From contig JAQBUF010000002.1 of NCBI GenBank assembly GCA_027623995.1, forward strand, positions 1 to 64,000: a DNA stretch of 64,000 nucleotides, read 5' to 3'. The notes beneath the pieces were generated by a model, which saw only the letters and a list, made by a program, of their open reading frames with translations, had not been told where the DNA came from and searched no databases. Below, piece by piece: positions 47,509 to 55,864 of this stretch. The stretch's first letter is position 1, and each line of letters opens with the position of its first letter. The translations under genes and the position numbers were made by a program. Source of the DNA: Nitrospirota bacterium. Its GTDB lineage: Bacteria > Nitrospirota > Nitrospiria > Nitrospirales > UBA8639.

Positions 47509-47589
47509 GTTATGCGTCAAGCGTCATGCGTGAACCGTAAAATTTGCTAACTGAAAAACGTATTACGGATTACGCATCACGCTTCACGT
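47509..47589. repeat. Palindromic repeat of 7-bp units, copy 3
   Basis: The arms TATGCGTCAAGCGTCATGCG and, inverted, CGTGAAGCGTGATGCGTAAT match copies 1 and 2 in unit and layout. It separates the NorD-like gene from the gene upstream of mdh. It supplies the stop codon of the NorD-like gene (ACGTGA). Confidence 0.7.
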
Positions 47590-50500
47590 TCTTCCAGTTA
47601 ATCGTTGATACACCCGTGGCAACCGTTCAGGCAAGTCCGCCACATCGTCAAGAACCAGGTACTGAACGTCTCCATACATCCGCTTGAGGTATCCACTTGC
47701 TTCTTGATCAATCGTCAGACAAAACGGACTAATGCCACGTTGACGCGCTTCTCGCAAGGCCATCTTGGTATCTTCAAGGGCATATTCTTCGGCATATCCC
47801 CCATCAAGAGGTTTCCCGTCACTCAGGAGAATTAACAACCGATGCCGAGCTGGACATTGAAGCAACTTTTGTGCAGCGTGGCGAATGGCTGCTCCATCGC
47901 GATTTTGTTGAAGTGGTGCCATGGCTTCAATACGTTGACCTATCTTGTAGCGTGCAGTCTCTTCAAAATCTTTGAGCACGAGAAAATCTACATGGTCTCG
48001 TCCTTGTCCAGAAAAACCGTACAGGGCGTATTGATCGCCGATAGCGTCTAAGGCTTCGGCTAACAACACCAGCCCTTCCTTTTCAATATCAATGACACGA
48101 CGCCCACCAGATTCAATCTGCCGACCGGTCGATCCACTCATATCCACTAAAAATGCCACAGCCACTTGCCGTTCACGTTTGTCTCGCCGTGAATAAATTC
48201 GGTCCGACGGTTCCCCTCCTGCGCGTCGGTCCACGACTCGATTAATCGCCGCATCAAGATCAAGTTCTTCGCCATGTTCATATCCATACACGCGACGCAA
48301 AGCTGTGGGACGAATCGTCTCAAAATAGCGTCGCAATAACCGAATGGAAGACGTATGTTTTTCCAACGTCGCTTGCGCAAAGTCTGGGCTGCCTACTGAA
48401 CCTGGCCGTTCGATCACTCGACACCATTTGAGTCGATAGTCTTGAATCATCCCATCCCATTCTGGATAGAGAAAAGTCCGGTTCTCACCGTTCTGAATGG
48501 GCAACTCCCCTTGCCCTGCGCCTTTGACCGCCCAATGTTCCTCCAACACGCGATCTTCCCCTGGGTGAGAATCACCACGTTCATGTGGCTGATCCTCCAC
48601 GAATTCTTTTTTGCCAGATTGATCAGATCTTTGAGATGACGAATCACCCGCTCCGCCAGACTCCTGCATGTCCTGGCTCTTGCCACCAGAGGGTGCGACC
48701 CCTTCCTCTGAATCCGTTTCTCCTTGAACCAGTTCAGGACTCATTTCGCCTCGATAGGCAAAGTTCGTGATGGACCGATAGGCTCCGGCTGTTTCTTCCG
48801 CCGCCCGTGGGCCTGCACCAATATCGGTTTCTTCGTCCTGGGATTCCGGAGGTGGCTCGGTCGTGGGCACTTCATACGTCCCAATCATGTCTTCCATGAC
48901 TTGATAAATCTGATCCGCCGTCTCTATCACATCATCCGCCGTGGCCGAAGATTGCAAAATCGATTGAGCCAAAGCCCAGCAACGCTCAATCACCGGCTTA
49001 AGTTCATCCTGAAAATGCACCGCGTCAGCCCCCTGGGTCATATGCAGGAGCAAGGCATCAAGCACCATTTCACGCGCCGTCATCCCATGCAGGAGCGACC
49101 GCACGCTCACAGAGGCCTTCGCTAATGCTGCCAGATCATGACGGAGCCCTGGGTATTCTTGTTGCAGGAGAAATTCCACTCGCGCATCTTCAAGAATCGT
49201 CCAGAGATCTTGAATGACACCTTTCTGAGGAAATAATGAAAACAACTCGCTTAAATTGTGAATCGGCGTAGGAGGTACCTGCTCATGGGCATACCGCGCG
49301 GCGATCTTCCGAGCCATCTCTTGCAAACGGCTCATGTCGATTTGATACGTCCCAAACTCCAAATGTCCGACTTCGTGCGCCACCATCACCGTATAAGATC
49401 GAAGGTTCATTTCTCGAGTGGGATATTGGTTCATCACCATGGGCAACCGCACCCGCATTCCCTCGGGAGTCTTTTCGGTTTGAACCTGGCTACTGCCTTC
49501 AGGCAACGATTCAATAAACACCGATGCCCCGGCAATCATCTGCGCAAACAGTTTCAAGGAGCGCGCGACTTGTCGCAGAGTCACGCCATTCATCGCCTGT
49601 TCAATCGAATGTAACGCCTTGGCCGTTTCCAACGCGAAATAGGCGCGAGCGCCGTCTGGACTATAGTCCAAAACTTCCATGCCGCCACGAAACCACTGTT
49701 CGAAGGCATCATGTTTTTCGTCTGAACCAACCGTCACATTCACCACTTCTGGACATCGCCGTAGATATGCCAAAGTCACGTCAGCATCGCGTTCGGCCAA
49801 AAGCGTTCCATATTGCAGCACGAGAGTTTGCCATTCTTTGGTAGGAAGGGCTTTCAACAACCGTGGGATCTCGGCCAGAAAGGTTAACGCTATTTCCGGG
49901 GATCGATCGGCAAGAGTCGAACCAAGAGAAACCACCCGAGGCCGGATTTCGATCGTGTCAATATCTTTTAACAGCGAAGGACTGGTCCGGAAGAATTCTA
50001 AGATGCCCACATAGTCCGTCTTCCCTAGACTATTTTGGGTAATGAGTTTCGTACCAAAGGCCACCCATGGTCGAACCTCATCAAGCGGCAGCACTTCAGC
50101 CACGTTGACACATTCTCGAAAAAACTCGATCCCCAGCACCTGATTCCAATCAGTGAGTTCCTGCCCCACTTCAGCCCAGCCAGCCAGATCAATGTTGGCA
50201 TCGGCAAACAAGAGTTCAGGGGTTTTTCGGAAAAACTCAAACGCACAATTCGCAGCATATTCAGAATCGTTATCCGCCACTTCCAATGCGGTAGAGAGGA
50301 CTTGTTGTCGTTGAGCAGGATCTTCAAGTATCCCTAAAATATGTGGACTTTCACGAAGATATTTGAGCGTGACCGCGCCAGACAACGAGGCCAATCCAAT
50401 CGTGAGATCCAACCAAGGCACTACCGTCTGCGGATCACAGCGACGAAGGACTTCAGGCAACGCTTCAATCGCCCCGCCTACAAGTTTGGCTGAGCTCTCC

Positions 50501-50640
50501 TGTAATTCCGAAAGCAGTTCCAAGACTTGAGCAGCTACATTCGCCTCAACTAAACGCTGAACGGCCACATCCGCAGCCTCTTGGCTCAACCGATTTCCAA
50601 ATATCGCCAGCAATTGTTCTTTGAGAGATGAATCATTCAT
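47584..50640 (-). CDS. NorD-like protein with HEVGH motif and von Willebrand A domain
   Basis: This is a protein of about 1018 residues. The first ~320 residues contain at least six helical repeats of about 45 residues marked by (Y/F)-(L/F)-R-x-x-P (for example YLRESPHIL, FFRKTPELL, FFRTSPSLL). A zinc-peptidase-like HEVGH follows near residue 425, then an acidic Ser/Glu/Gly-rich linker. A C-terminal von Willebrand A domain has the metal motif DMSGSTG and a later DG-containing loop. This matches the NorD/CbbO layout, whose members act with a MoxR-type AAA ATPase. None is adjacent here. ATG 50640 is preferred to a TTG upstream. The stop codon comes from the palindromic repeat. Confidence 0.8.
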   Translation of the reverse strand: MNDSSLKEQLLAIFGNRLSQEAADVAVQRLVEANVAAQVLELLSELQESSAKLVGGAIEALPEVLRRCDPQTVVPWLDLTIGLASLSGAVTLKYLRESPHILGILEDPAQRQQVLSTALEVADNDSEYAANCAFEFFRKTPELLFADANIDLAGWAEVGQELTDWNQVLGIEFFRECVNVAEVLPLDEVRPWVAFGTKLITQNSLGKTDYVGILEFFRTSPSLLKDIDTIEIRPRVVSLGSTLADRSPEIALTFLAEIPRLLKALPTKEWQTLVLQYGTLLAERDADVTLAYLRRCPEVVNVTVGSDEKHDAFEQWFRGGMEVLDYSPDGARAYFALETAKALHSIEQAMNGVTLRQVARSLKLFAQMIAGASVFIESLPEGSSQVQTEKTPEGMRVRLPMVMNQYPTREMNLRSYTVMVAHEVGHLEFGTYQIDMSRLQEMARKIAARYAHEQVPPTPIHNLSELFSLFPQKGVIQDLWTILEDARVEFLLQQEYPGLRHDLAALAKASVSVRSLLHGMTAREMVLDALLLHMTQGADAVHFQDELKPVIERCWALAQSILQSSATADDVIETADQIYQVMEDMIGTYEVPTTEPPPESQDEETDIGAGPRAAEETAGAYRSITNFAYRGEMSPELVQGETDSEEGVAPSGGKSQDMQESGGAGDSSSQRSDQSGKKEFVEDQPHERGDSHPGEDRVLEEHWAVKGAGQGELPIQNGENRTFLYPEWDGMIQDYRLKWCRVIERPGSVGSPDFAQATLEKHTSSIRLLRRYFETIRPTALRRVYGYEHGEELDLDAAINRVVDRRAGGEPSDRIYSRRDKRERQVAVAFLVDMSGSTGRQIESGGRRVIDIEKEGLVLLAEALDAIGDQYALYGFSGQGRDHVDFLVLKDFEETARYKIGQRIEAMAPLQQNRDGAAIRHAAQKLLQCPARHRLLILLSDGKPLDGGYAEEYALEDTKMALREARQRGISPFCLTIDQEASGYLKRMYGDVQYLVLDDVADLPERLPRVYQRLTGRT

Positions 50641-50717
50641 AGCAAGTGTCGAGGAATAAGGTCGTGAATTATAAGAAGGGTCCAAAGAGGTTGCAAACTT
50701 TTCTGATCATCCCAACG

Positions 50718-51014
50718 TTAGACCTTCGGGAGTTTGAATGTGGTTCGAAATTCATCTTCAGTGACTCCAAGAAGTTGTATCCGTTTATTTCGGCTTGCCT
50801 GGCCAGAAGAGATCGACACCCCTCGTTGAGGGAGAGAAAATAATTTGGCCAAATGACGACATAACTCCGTATTTGCCTCCCCCTCCACTGGCGGAGCGGC
50901 CACTCGAAACTTTAAGGCATCGCCATGCATTCCGACAAATTCCGTTTTTGAGGCCTTGGGCTGCACATAGACTGAGAGAATAACACCACCTTTTGTCTTT
51001 ACAATCATATGCAT
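50718..51014 (-). CDS. DUF167 / YggU-family protein
   Basis: This 98-residue protein has the family core SVYVQPKASKTEFVGMHGD followed by APPVEGEANTELCRHLAKLF. The fold is known but the function is not. It lies upstream of the NorD-like gene on the same strand with a gap of 77 bases. The basic surface and its wide occurrence suggest nucleic-acid-related housekeeping, which is inference only. Confidence 0.9.
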   Translation of the reverse strand: MHMIVKTKGGVILSVYVQPKASKTEFVGMHGDALKFRVAAPPVEGEANTELCRHLAKLFSLPQRGVSISSGQASRNKRIQLLGVTEDEFRTTFKLPKV

Positions 51015-51085
51015 ATCAATAGGTTACAAACAATTTACCACTTTTTATCGTTATTGTTAGCCATAAAATTTCTGTGCATTTCATC

Positions 51086-51114
51086 TTGACAACCACACGA
51101 TTGGGGATTAGAAT
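51086..51114 (+). promoter_or_regulatory. Sigma-70 promoter of bfd
   Basis: TTGACA (perfect -35) and TAGAAT (-10) are separated by exactly 17 bases. It is the strongest promoter I found in the window. The start of transcription would lie near 51121, just before a Fur-like box. Confidence 0.75.
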
Positions 51115-51124
51115 TTAGTTCAAT

Positions 51125-51143
51125 GAGAACGGTAATCAATATC
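51125..51143. promoter_or_regulatory. Candidate Fur-binding box
   Basis: GAGAACGGTAATCAATATC matches the 19-base Fur consensus GATAATGATAATCATTATC at 15 of 19 positions. It lies just downstream of the -10 box of the bfd promoter, where bound Fur would block transcription when iron is plentiful. Bfd genes are iron-controlled in other bacteria, so site and gene agree. Confidence 0.6.
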
Positions 51144-51162
51144 GTATTCGTTGGAGGCTGTC

Positions 51163-51369
51163 ATGTTTGTGTGTGTATGTAAAGGCATCAAAGAGTCGGA
51201 CGTTCAAGAACTCGGACAAGCCGGGGTCACCTGTCCAAAGGCCTTAGCCTGTTCCCTCGGCATTGATGACGAAGATAATTGCTGCGGACGATGCCTCAAC
51301 AACATTGACGACTTCGTGAATATGGCCACAGACGAACTTATTCAAGTTCGTTCTTCCGTGAGGGCGTAA
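51163..51369 (+). CDS. bfd: Bacterioferritin-associated ferredoxin
   Basis: This 68-residue protein has Cys4 and Cys6 (FVCVCKGI) and Cys41 and Cys44 (NCCGRC), the four ligands of the Bfd [2Fe-2S] cluster. It releases iron from bacterioferritin by electron transfer. ATG 51163 has TGGAGG five bases upstream; a TTG 12 bases earlier is not the start. No bacterioferritin gene is in the window. A strong promoter and a Fur-like box precede it. Confidence 0.88.
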   Translation: MFVCVCKGIKESDVQELGQAGVTCPKALACSLGIDDEDNCCGRCLNNIDDFVNMATDELIQVRSSVRA

Positions 51370-51467
51370 CCTCCGCATTCCTGCCTTTCCTGTCTATCTG
51401 TTATAACCGTAGCTTCACTGTTGATGAAAAGACCGTCTTTTATCCCTTTCATCAAGAAAGCCAATTA

Positions 51468-53426
51468 ATGCCACCCAATATTGCTCCATATGGATCGTGG
51501 GAATCTCCACTCACGTCAGACAGAATTGTCTCAGAATCAATTAAGCTGGGACAAATAACCCTCGATGGTGATGAGGTCTACTGGATTGAAAGTCGCCCAA
51601 CCGAAGGTGGGCGCAGTGCGATCGTCCGGCTGAATGATCATGGCGCACCAGAAGCCCTTACACCACAGCCGTTCAATGTCCGAACACGAGTGCATGAATA
51701 CGGTGGTGCGCCCTACCTCGCGGCTAACGGTATCATCTATTTTTCAAATTTCTCAGACCAACGGCTCTACCGGCAGACCCCAGGGCAAGACCAGGAACCC
51801 CTCACACCCGAAGGTTCCTGGTTTTATACAGATGGAATTAACGACCCAACACACCAGCGTTTGATTTATATTCGGGAAGACCACACCGCTTCCGATCACG
51901 AAGCTATCAATACCATTGTTAGCATTCCCCTCAACACATCGGATAATCAGAACTCTGGATCAATTCTTGTGTCCGGAAACGACTTTTACGCATCCCCTCG
52001 CATGAGCCCGGATGGTCGCCAACTGGCCTGGATTACGTGGAACCATCCCAACATGCCGTGGGATGGAGCGGAATTATGGGCTGCTGACATTCAACCTGAT
52101 GGTTCACTCGCACAAGAGCGCTACGTCGCTGGTGGCCCTCATGAATCAATCTTTCAACCGGAATGGTCACCTGAGGGCATTCTTCATTTTGTCTCGGATC
52201 GGACAGGATGGTGGAATCTGTATCGGTGGCACGAAGAGCGCATTCACCCCTTGTATCTCATGGAAGCTGAATTTGGCCTACCCCAATGGGTTTTTGGTCA
52301 ACGGCTCTATGGCTTTGAATCACCATCCAGCATCGTTTGCGCCTACACCCAGAAAGGCATCTGGTACTTGGGCCGATTGGATACCACCAAGGGAAACCTT
52401 GAAACGTTTGATCTTTCCTACACAGACATTGGAAATGTCCTAGTGCGAGGATCTCATGTGATCTGTGCGGCAAGTTCACCATTACAACCCCACTCAATCC
52501 TTCAACTCAATCTGGCCACTCAACAGGTCAAGATTCTTCGTCAATCGATTGACTTTACGATTGATCAAAAATTCGTGTCTGTCCCAACAGCCATTGAGTT
52601 TCCCGCTAAAGATGGACACACAGCCCATGCATTTTATTACCCACCTCAGAACGGAGACTTTCAGGCTCCTGAAAATGAGCGACCACCACTCATGGTCAAA
52701 AGCCATGGTGGGCCGACCGGTGCCGTCGCCACGGCATTCAACCTGATGATTCAGTATTGGACGAGCCGAGGGTTTGCCATCCTGGATGTCAACTACGGCG
52801 GCAGCACGGGCTACGGCCGGGCCTACCGTGAACGCCTGAATGGACAGTGGGGGATTGTTGATGTCGATGATTGCGTCAGTGCGGTCCAGTACTTGATTGA
52901 CCAAGGCAAGGCTGATGCGTCCCGAGTCACGATTACGGGCGGAAGCGCCGGCGGCTATACGACACTCTGCGCCCTCACCTTCCGAGACTGCTTTACGGCC
53001 GGATCAAGTTACTATGGTGTGTCCGACCTTGAAGCATTGGTTCGCGATACCCATAAGTTTGAATCGCGATATTTAGACGGACTGATTGGGCCCTACCCAG
53101 AGGGGAAAGATCTCTACGATCAACGCTCGCCAATTTATTTCACCGACCAACTTTCTTGCCCGCTAATTTTGTTCCAGGGATTAGAAGACAAAGTGGTCCC
53201 ACCGAATCAAGCCGAGAAAATGTTCGACGCGGTAAAGGGAAAAGGACTCCCAGTGGCTTATGTGGCGTTTAAAGGGGAGCAGCACGGGTTTCGACGCCCG
53301 GAAAATATTAAACGTGTCCTCGAAAATGAATTGTATTTTTATTCTAAGATTTTTAAGTTTCTTCCTGCCGATAATCTTGAGCCTCTTCCTATTGAGAATT
53401 TTCCTAAGGACTCTTCACTCTCCTGA
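51468..53426 (+). CDS. S9-family prolyl oligopeptidase-like serine peptidase
   Basis: This 652-residue protein has an N-terminal beta-propeller (about residues 30-380) and a C-terminal alpha/beta-hydrolase domain. The catalytic Ser is in ITGGSAGGYTTL near residue 490. Asp (GLEDKVVPP) and His (GEQHGFRRPEN) complete the triad. No signal peptide is evident, so it is probably cytoplasmic. Its last four codons overlap the convergent gene that follows. Confidence 0.92.
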   Translation: MPPNIAPYGSWESPLTSDRIVSESIKLGQITLDGDEVYWIESRPTEGGRSAIVRLNDHGAPEALTPQPFNVRTRVHEYGGAPYLAANGIIYFSNFSDQRLYRQTPGQDQEPLTPEGSWFYTDGINDPTHQRLIYIREDHTASDHEAINTIVSIPLNTSDNQNSGSILVSGNDFYASPRMSPDGRQLAWITWNHPNMPWDGAELWAADIQPDGSLAQERYVAGGPHESIFQPEWSPEGILHFVSDRTGWWNLYRWHEERIHPLYLMEAEFGLPQWVFGQRLYGFESPSSIVCAYTQKGIWYLGRLDTTKGNLETFDLSYTDIGNVLVRGSHVICAASSPLQPHSILQLNLATQQVKILRQSIDFTIDQKFVSVPTAIEFPAKDGHTAHAFYYPPQNGDFQAPENERPPLMVKSHGGPTGAVATAFNLMIQYWTSRGFAILDVNYGGSTGYGRAYRERLNGQWGIVDVDDCVSAVQYLIDQGKADASRVTITGGSAGGYTTLCALTFRDCFTAGSSYYGVSDLEALVRDTHKFESRYLDGLIGPYPEGKDLYDQRSPIYFTDQLSCPLILFQGLEDKVVPPNQAEKMFDAVKGKGLPVAYVAFKGEQHGFRRPENIKRVLENELYFYSKIFKFLPADNLEPLPIENFPKDSSLS

Positions 53427-53858
53427 AGAATCGACCTTAGTATCCCTGAGCAAATCTTGAAGGTAAATGCGTAGCCTGGCTAAATCTTTGGAATGAAACG
53501 CCCCTTTGGTTTTTTGAAGAACTTGGATGGTTTCATAAATTCCATCACGCAATCGAAGGTAGTCCGAAACTGACACGGAGGATTCTTGTGGTCCGTGGAG
53601 GGAATGGTCCCCATGATCCAACGCCCGAGTCAAGCCCTCGACTTGCAATTTTAACTGTTGGGTTTGTGGGTCGTTGAGTAATGCCGCTTCCACCCCCGCC
53701 TCAGGAACAATTCCGCCAAAGACACTTAACGTTTCTTCCATTGCAGCCAGTTGCCGCTCCCGCTGACTGGCTTCTTCTCTGGCCTTTCGCACCGAGCGCA
53801 ACACCTGCTTATGTTGAACACCTCGCTTGGCCGCACTTAATAATTTGGGATAATCCAC
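53415..53858 (-). CDS. Coiled-coil protein of unknown function
   Basis: This 147-residue protein is mainly helical, with heptad-like charged residues (QVLRSVRKAREEASQRERQL) and no Cys, signal or membrane segment. It overlaps the convergent S9 peptidase gene end by 12 bases. The likely start is GTG 53858. I recognise no family. The bases between it and the next gene (53859-54061) hold nothing clear. Confidence 0.5.
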   Translation of the reverse strand: MDYPKLLSAAKRGVQHKQVLRSVRKAREEASQRERQLAAMEETLSVFGGIVPEAGVEAALLNDPQTQQLKLQVEGLTRALDHGDHSLHGPQESSVSVSDYLRLRDGIYETIQVLQKTKGAFHSKDLARLRIYLQDLLRDTKVDSSGE

Positions 53859-54061
53859 GGGCTTAAGAAAAAGAAAGGTAATCTAACCGAAGCTGTCAGG
53901 GGAAGACAGGTTTTTATTCCCCATCGACGGAGATGAAATGAATAGCAAAAATAGAATTAGAGAGGGAAACACTGGGTATCGACCCAGTTGGAGCACAGGC
54001 CAGGCAGCCGTAGGGTAAAGCCAAGATCGAAGCAGCAATACTTGAGAGGGACGGTTCGCTG

Positions 54062-55006
54062 TTAGTTCTTCAATCGTTCTATCGTTAACGCTTCATCATT
54101 ATTTTTTACCGTCGCCCGAATAAAGTCGCCGAATTTAAATTCTTCGGTCACCTTGGTCTTGTCGGTGCGTTCGACACGAATTTCACCATATTCCCCACGC
54201 AAGACATAGAACGCCCCATCAATCATGAGGATTTGCCCCTTCACCACTCGGGTATCGGACGGGAGTTTATTCGGCGCAGGATTGGTTTGTTGGGCGGCTT
54301 GCCCCTTTGCCCCTGCTGATTGCGCGAGTTCAGCCTTCACTTTGGCTGGGACTGTGCTCGAAGGTGCTTGCTGCATAGTGACTCCCGAGACCTCATTGGC
54401 ACCGGCACGCTCAATTTTCAACGCCTTATTGTTCATGAGGACGACAGCCTTGATCCGATCCCCAAATTCAAACTCCTCCGTGATCTCGGTTTTGTAGGTG
54501 GCTTCAATTTGGATTTCACCATATTCACCACGAACGATGTACAGATCACGATCAATCATCAACAGATCACCGATAATGGTTTTTCGATCCGGTTGTTTGG
54601 GTGCTGGGGCTAACCCTGGAGCAGCAGTTTTTGCTGTGCCTTTTTCTATTTTTTTTGCAGGAGAAGCCTTCGCAGCGACTATCGAATTCTCCACCACTCC
54701 CGCCACATCACCCGGCCCGGCACGTTCGATTTTCAGCGCCTTATTATTCATGAGAACAAGGGCTTTAATTCGATCCCCAAATTCGAACTCTTCGGTGATC
54801 TCAGTTTTGTAGGTCGCTTCAATTTGAATTTCGCCCAACTTGCCGCGCACGATGTAGAGATCGCGATCAATCATCAGGAGGTCACCCACAATCGTTTTTG
54901 TGGCCTGCTTCGCTGCACCTTCTTGGGCCAACACATTCTGGCTCTGCGCTAAGAGCATCACACATACGACGCTGAGTATTTTTACCACCGCGACAGATGC
55001 TTTCAT
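54062..55006 (-). CDS. Secreted protein with three tandem ~67-residue repeats
   Basis: This protein of about 314 residues has a signal peptide (KILSVVCVMLLAQSQNVLAQ) ending in AQ. Three copies of a unit begin near GDLLMIDRDLYIVRG and run to a (A/E)LKIER-like end. The first two are nearly identical, including long shared DNA; the third has diverged (GQILMIDGAFYVLRG). Ala/Pro/Lys-rich linkers separate them. The units look like small beta-barrels of OB type, but I cannot name the family. The start ATG 55006 has GGAGG eight bases upstream; a longer frame has no such site. It lies 81 bases after the ECF permease gene and on the same strand. Confidence 0.7.
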   Translation of the reverse strand: MKASVAVVKILSVVCVMLLAQSQNVLAQEGAAKQATKTIVGDLLMIDRDLYIVRGKLGEIQIEATYKTEITEEFEFGDRIKALVLMNNKALKIERAGPGDVAGVVENSIVAAKASPAKKIEKGTAKTAAPGLAPAPKQPDRKTIIGDLLMIDRDLYIVRGEYGEIQIEATYKTEITEEFEFGDRIKAVVLMNNKALKIERAGANEVSGVTMQQAPSSTVPAKVKAELAQSAGAKGQAAQQTNPAPNKLPSDTRVVKGQILMIDGAFYVLRGEYGEIRVERTDKTKVTEEFKFGDFIRATVKNNDEALTIERLKN

Positions 55007-55087
55007 TCCGCTATCACCTCCTATGATTGGCACAGACACCTGTGCAACGTCCGTAATAGGGTCAGAATTCAATCATGAATATTTCGT

Positions 55088-55864
55088 TCAAATACTACCA
55101 TACCCGTGCAGCCTCATCCAGAAACTCGCGATCACCAGACTGACAATGGCCAAGAGTGCAAGGAAATCCCCTCCCTTCATGGTCGACACCACAATCGGAT
55201 GCCGCTTCTGGCTGGGGCCAAAACCTTTGGATTCAAGAGCCATGGCTAACAGATTAGTTTGCCGAAGCGTATGGCCAATCAAGGGCACCACCAACGCCGG
55301 GTATTGGCGAATTTTTCCAAAAAGGCTTTTAGATTGTAAATCTAACCCCCTAGACCGTTGGGCTTGAATGACCGAACCAATCGACCCCAGCAAATTCGGG
55401 ACCCATCTAAAGGCCAATGAAACACAAAACCCCAACGACTGAGGGACGCCTAATCGATTCGAGGATTCCGCAAACTCTTCAATGGCCGTTGTCGACAATA
55501 AGACGAGACCACTGATCAGCATCGCATTGAGGCGAAGCCCCATACCCAGACCATGCAGCACGCCTTCTTGCATAATGGTCAGGCCTCCAATGGTCAAGAG
55601 AGGAATGGTCCCTTCCACAAAAAATGGCCACAGCACCAGGTTGTACACCAATAATAACGCCAACAAGATCCAGATTTTTTTGACATTCGAGAAACTCCGC
55701 GCCCAGATGACTAATCCAAGCACTCCACCAGTGAGTCCCAACAAATACACTGGATCCGAAAAAAATAACGACAAAGCAAACAACCCAAGCAGGCAGAGTA
55801 TTTTGGTTCGCCCATCCAAGCGATGTAACCACGTCTGCTCATCGACATACAGAGAAAGATTCAT
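55088..55864 (-). CDS. ECF transporter transmembrane component (EcfT)
   Basis: This is a protein of about 258 residues with five or six hydrophobic segments. It has the two short coupling motifs that touch the ATPases (QAQRSRGLDLQ near residue 165 and AMALESKGFG near 205). It is the scaffold permease of an energy-coupling-factor transporter. Its ATG overlaps the TGA of the upstream gene (ATGA), so the two are translationally coupled. The substrate is set by the S component, which is fused to the ATPases in the preceding gene. Confidence 0.87.
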   Translation of the reverse strand: MNLSLYVDEQTWLHRLDGRTKILCLLGLFALSLFFSDPVYLLGLTGGVLGLVIWARSFSNVKKIWILLALLLVYNLVLWPFFVEGTIPLLTIGGLTIMQEGVLHGLGMGLRLNAMLISGLVLLSTTAIEEFAESSNRLGVPQSLGFCVSLAFRWVPNLLGSIGSVIQAQRSRGLDLQSKSLFGKIRQYPALVVPLIGHTLRQTNLLAMALESKGFGPSQKRHPIVVSTMKGGDFLALLAIVSLVIASFWMRLHGYGSI

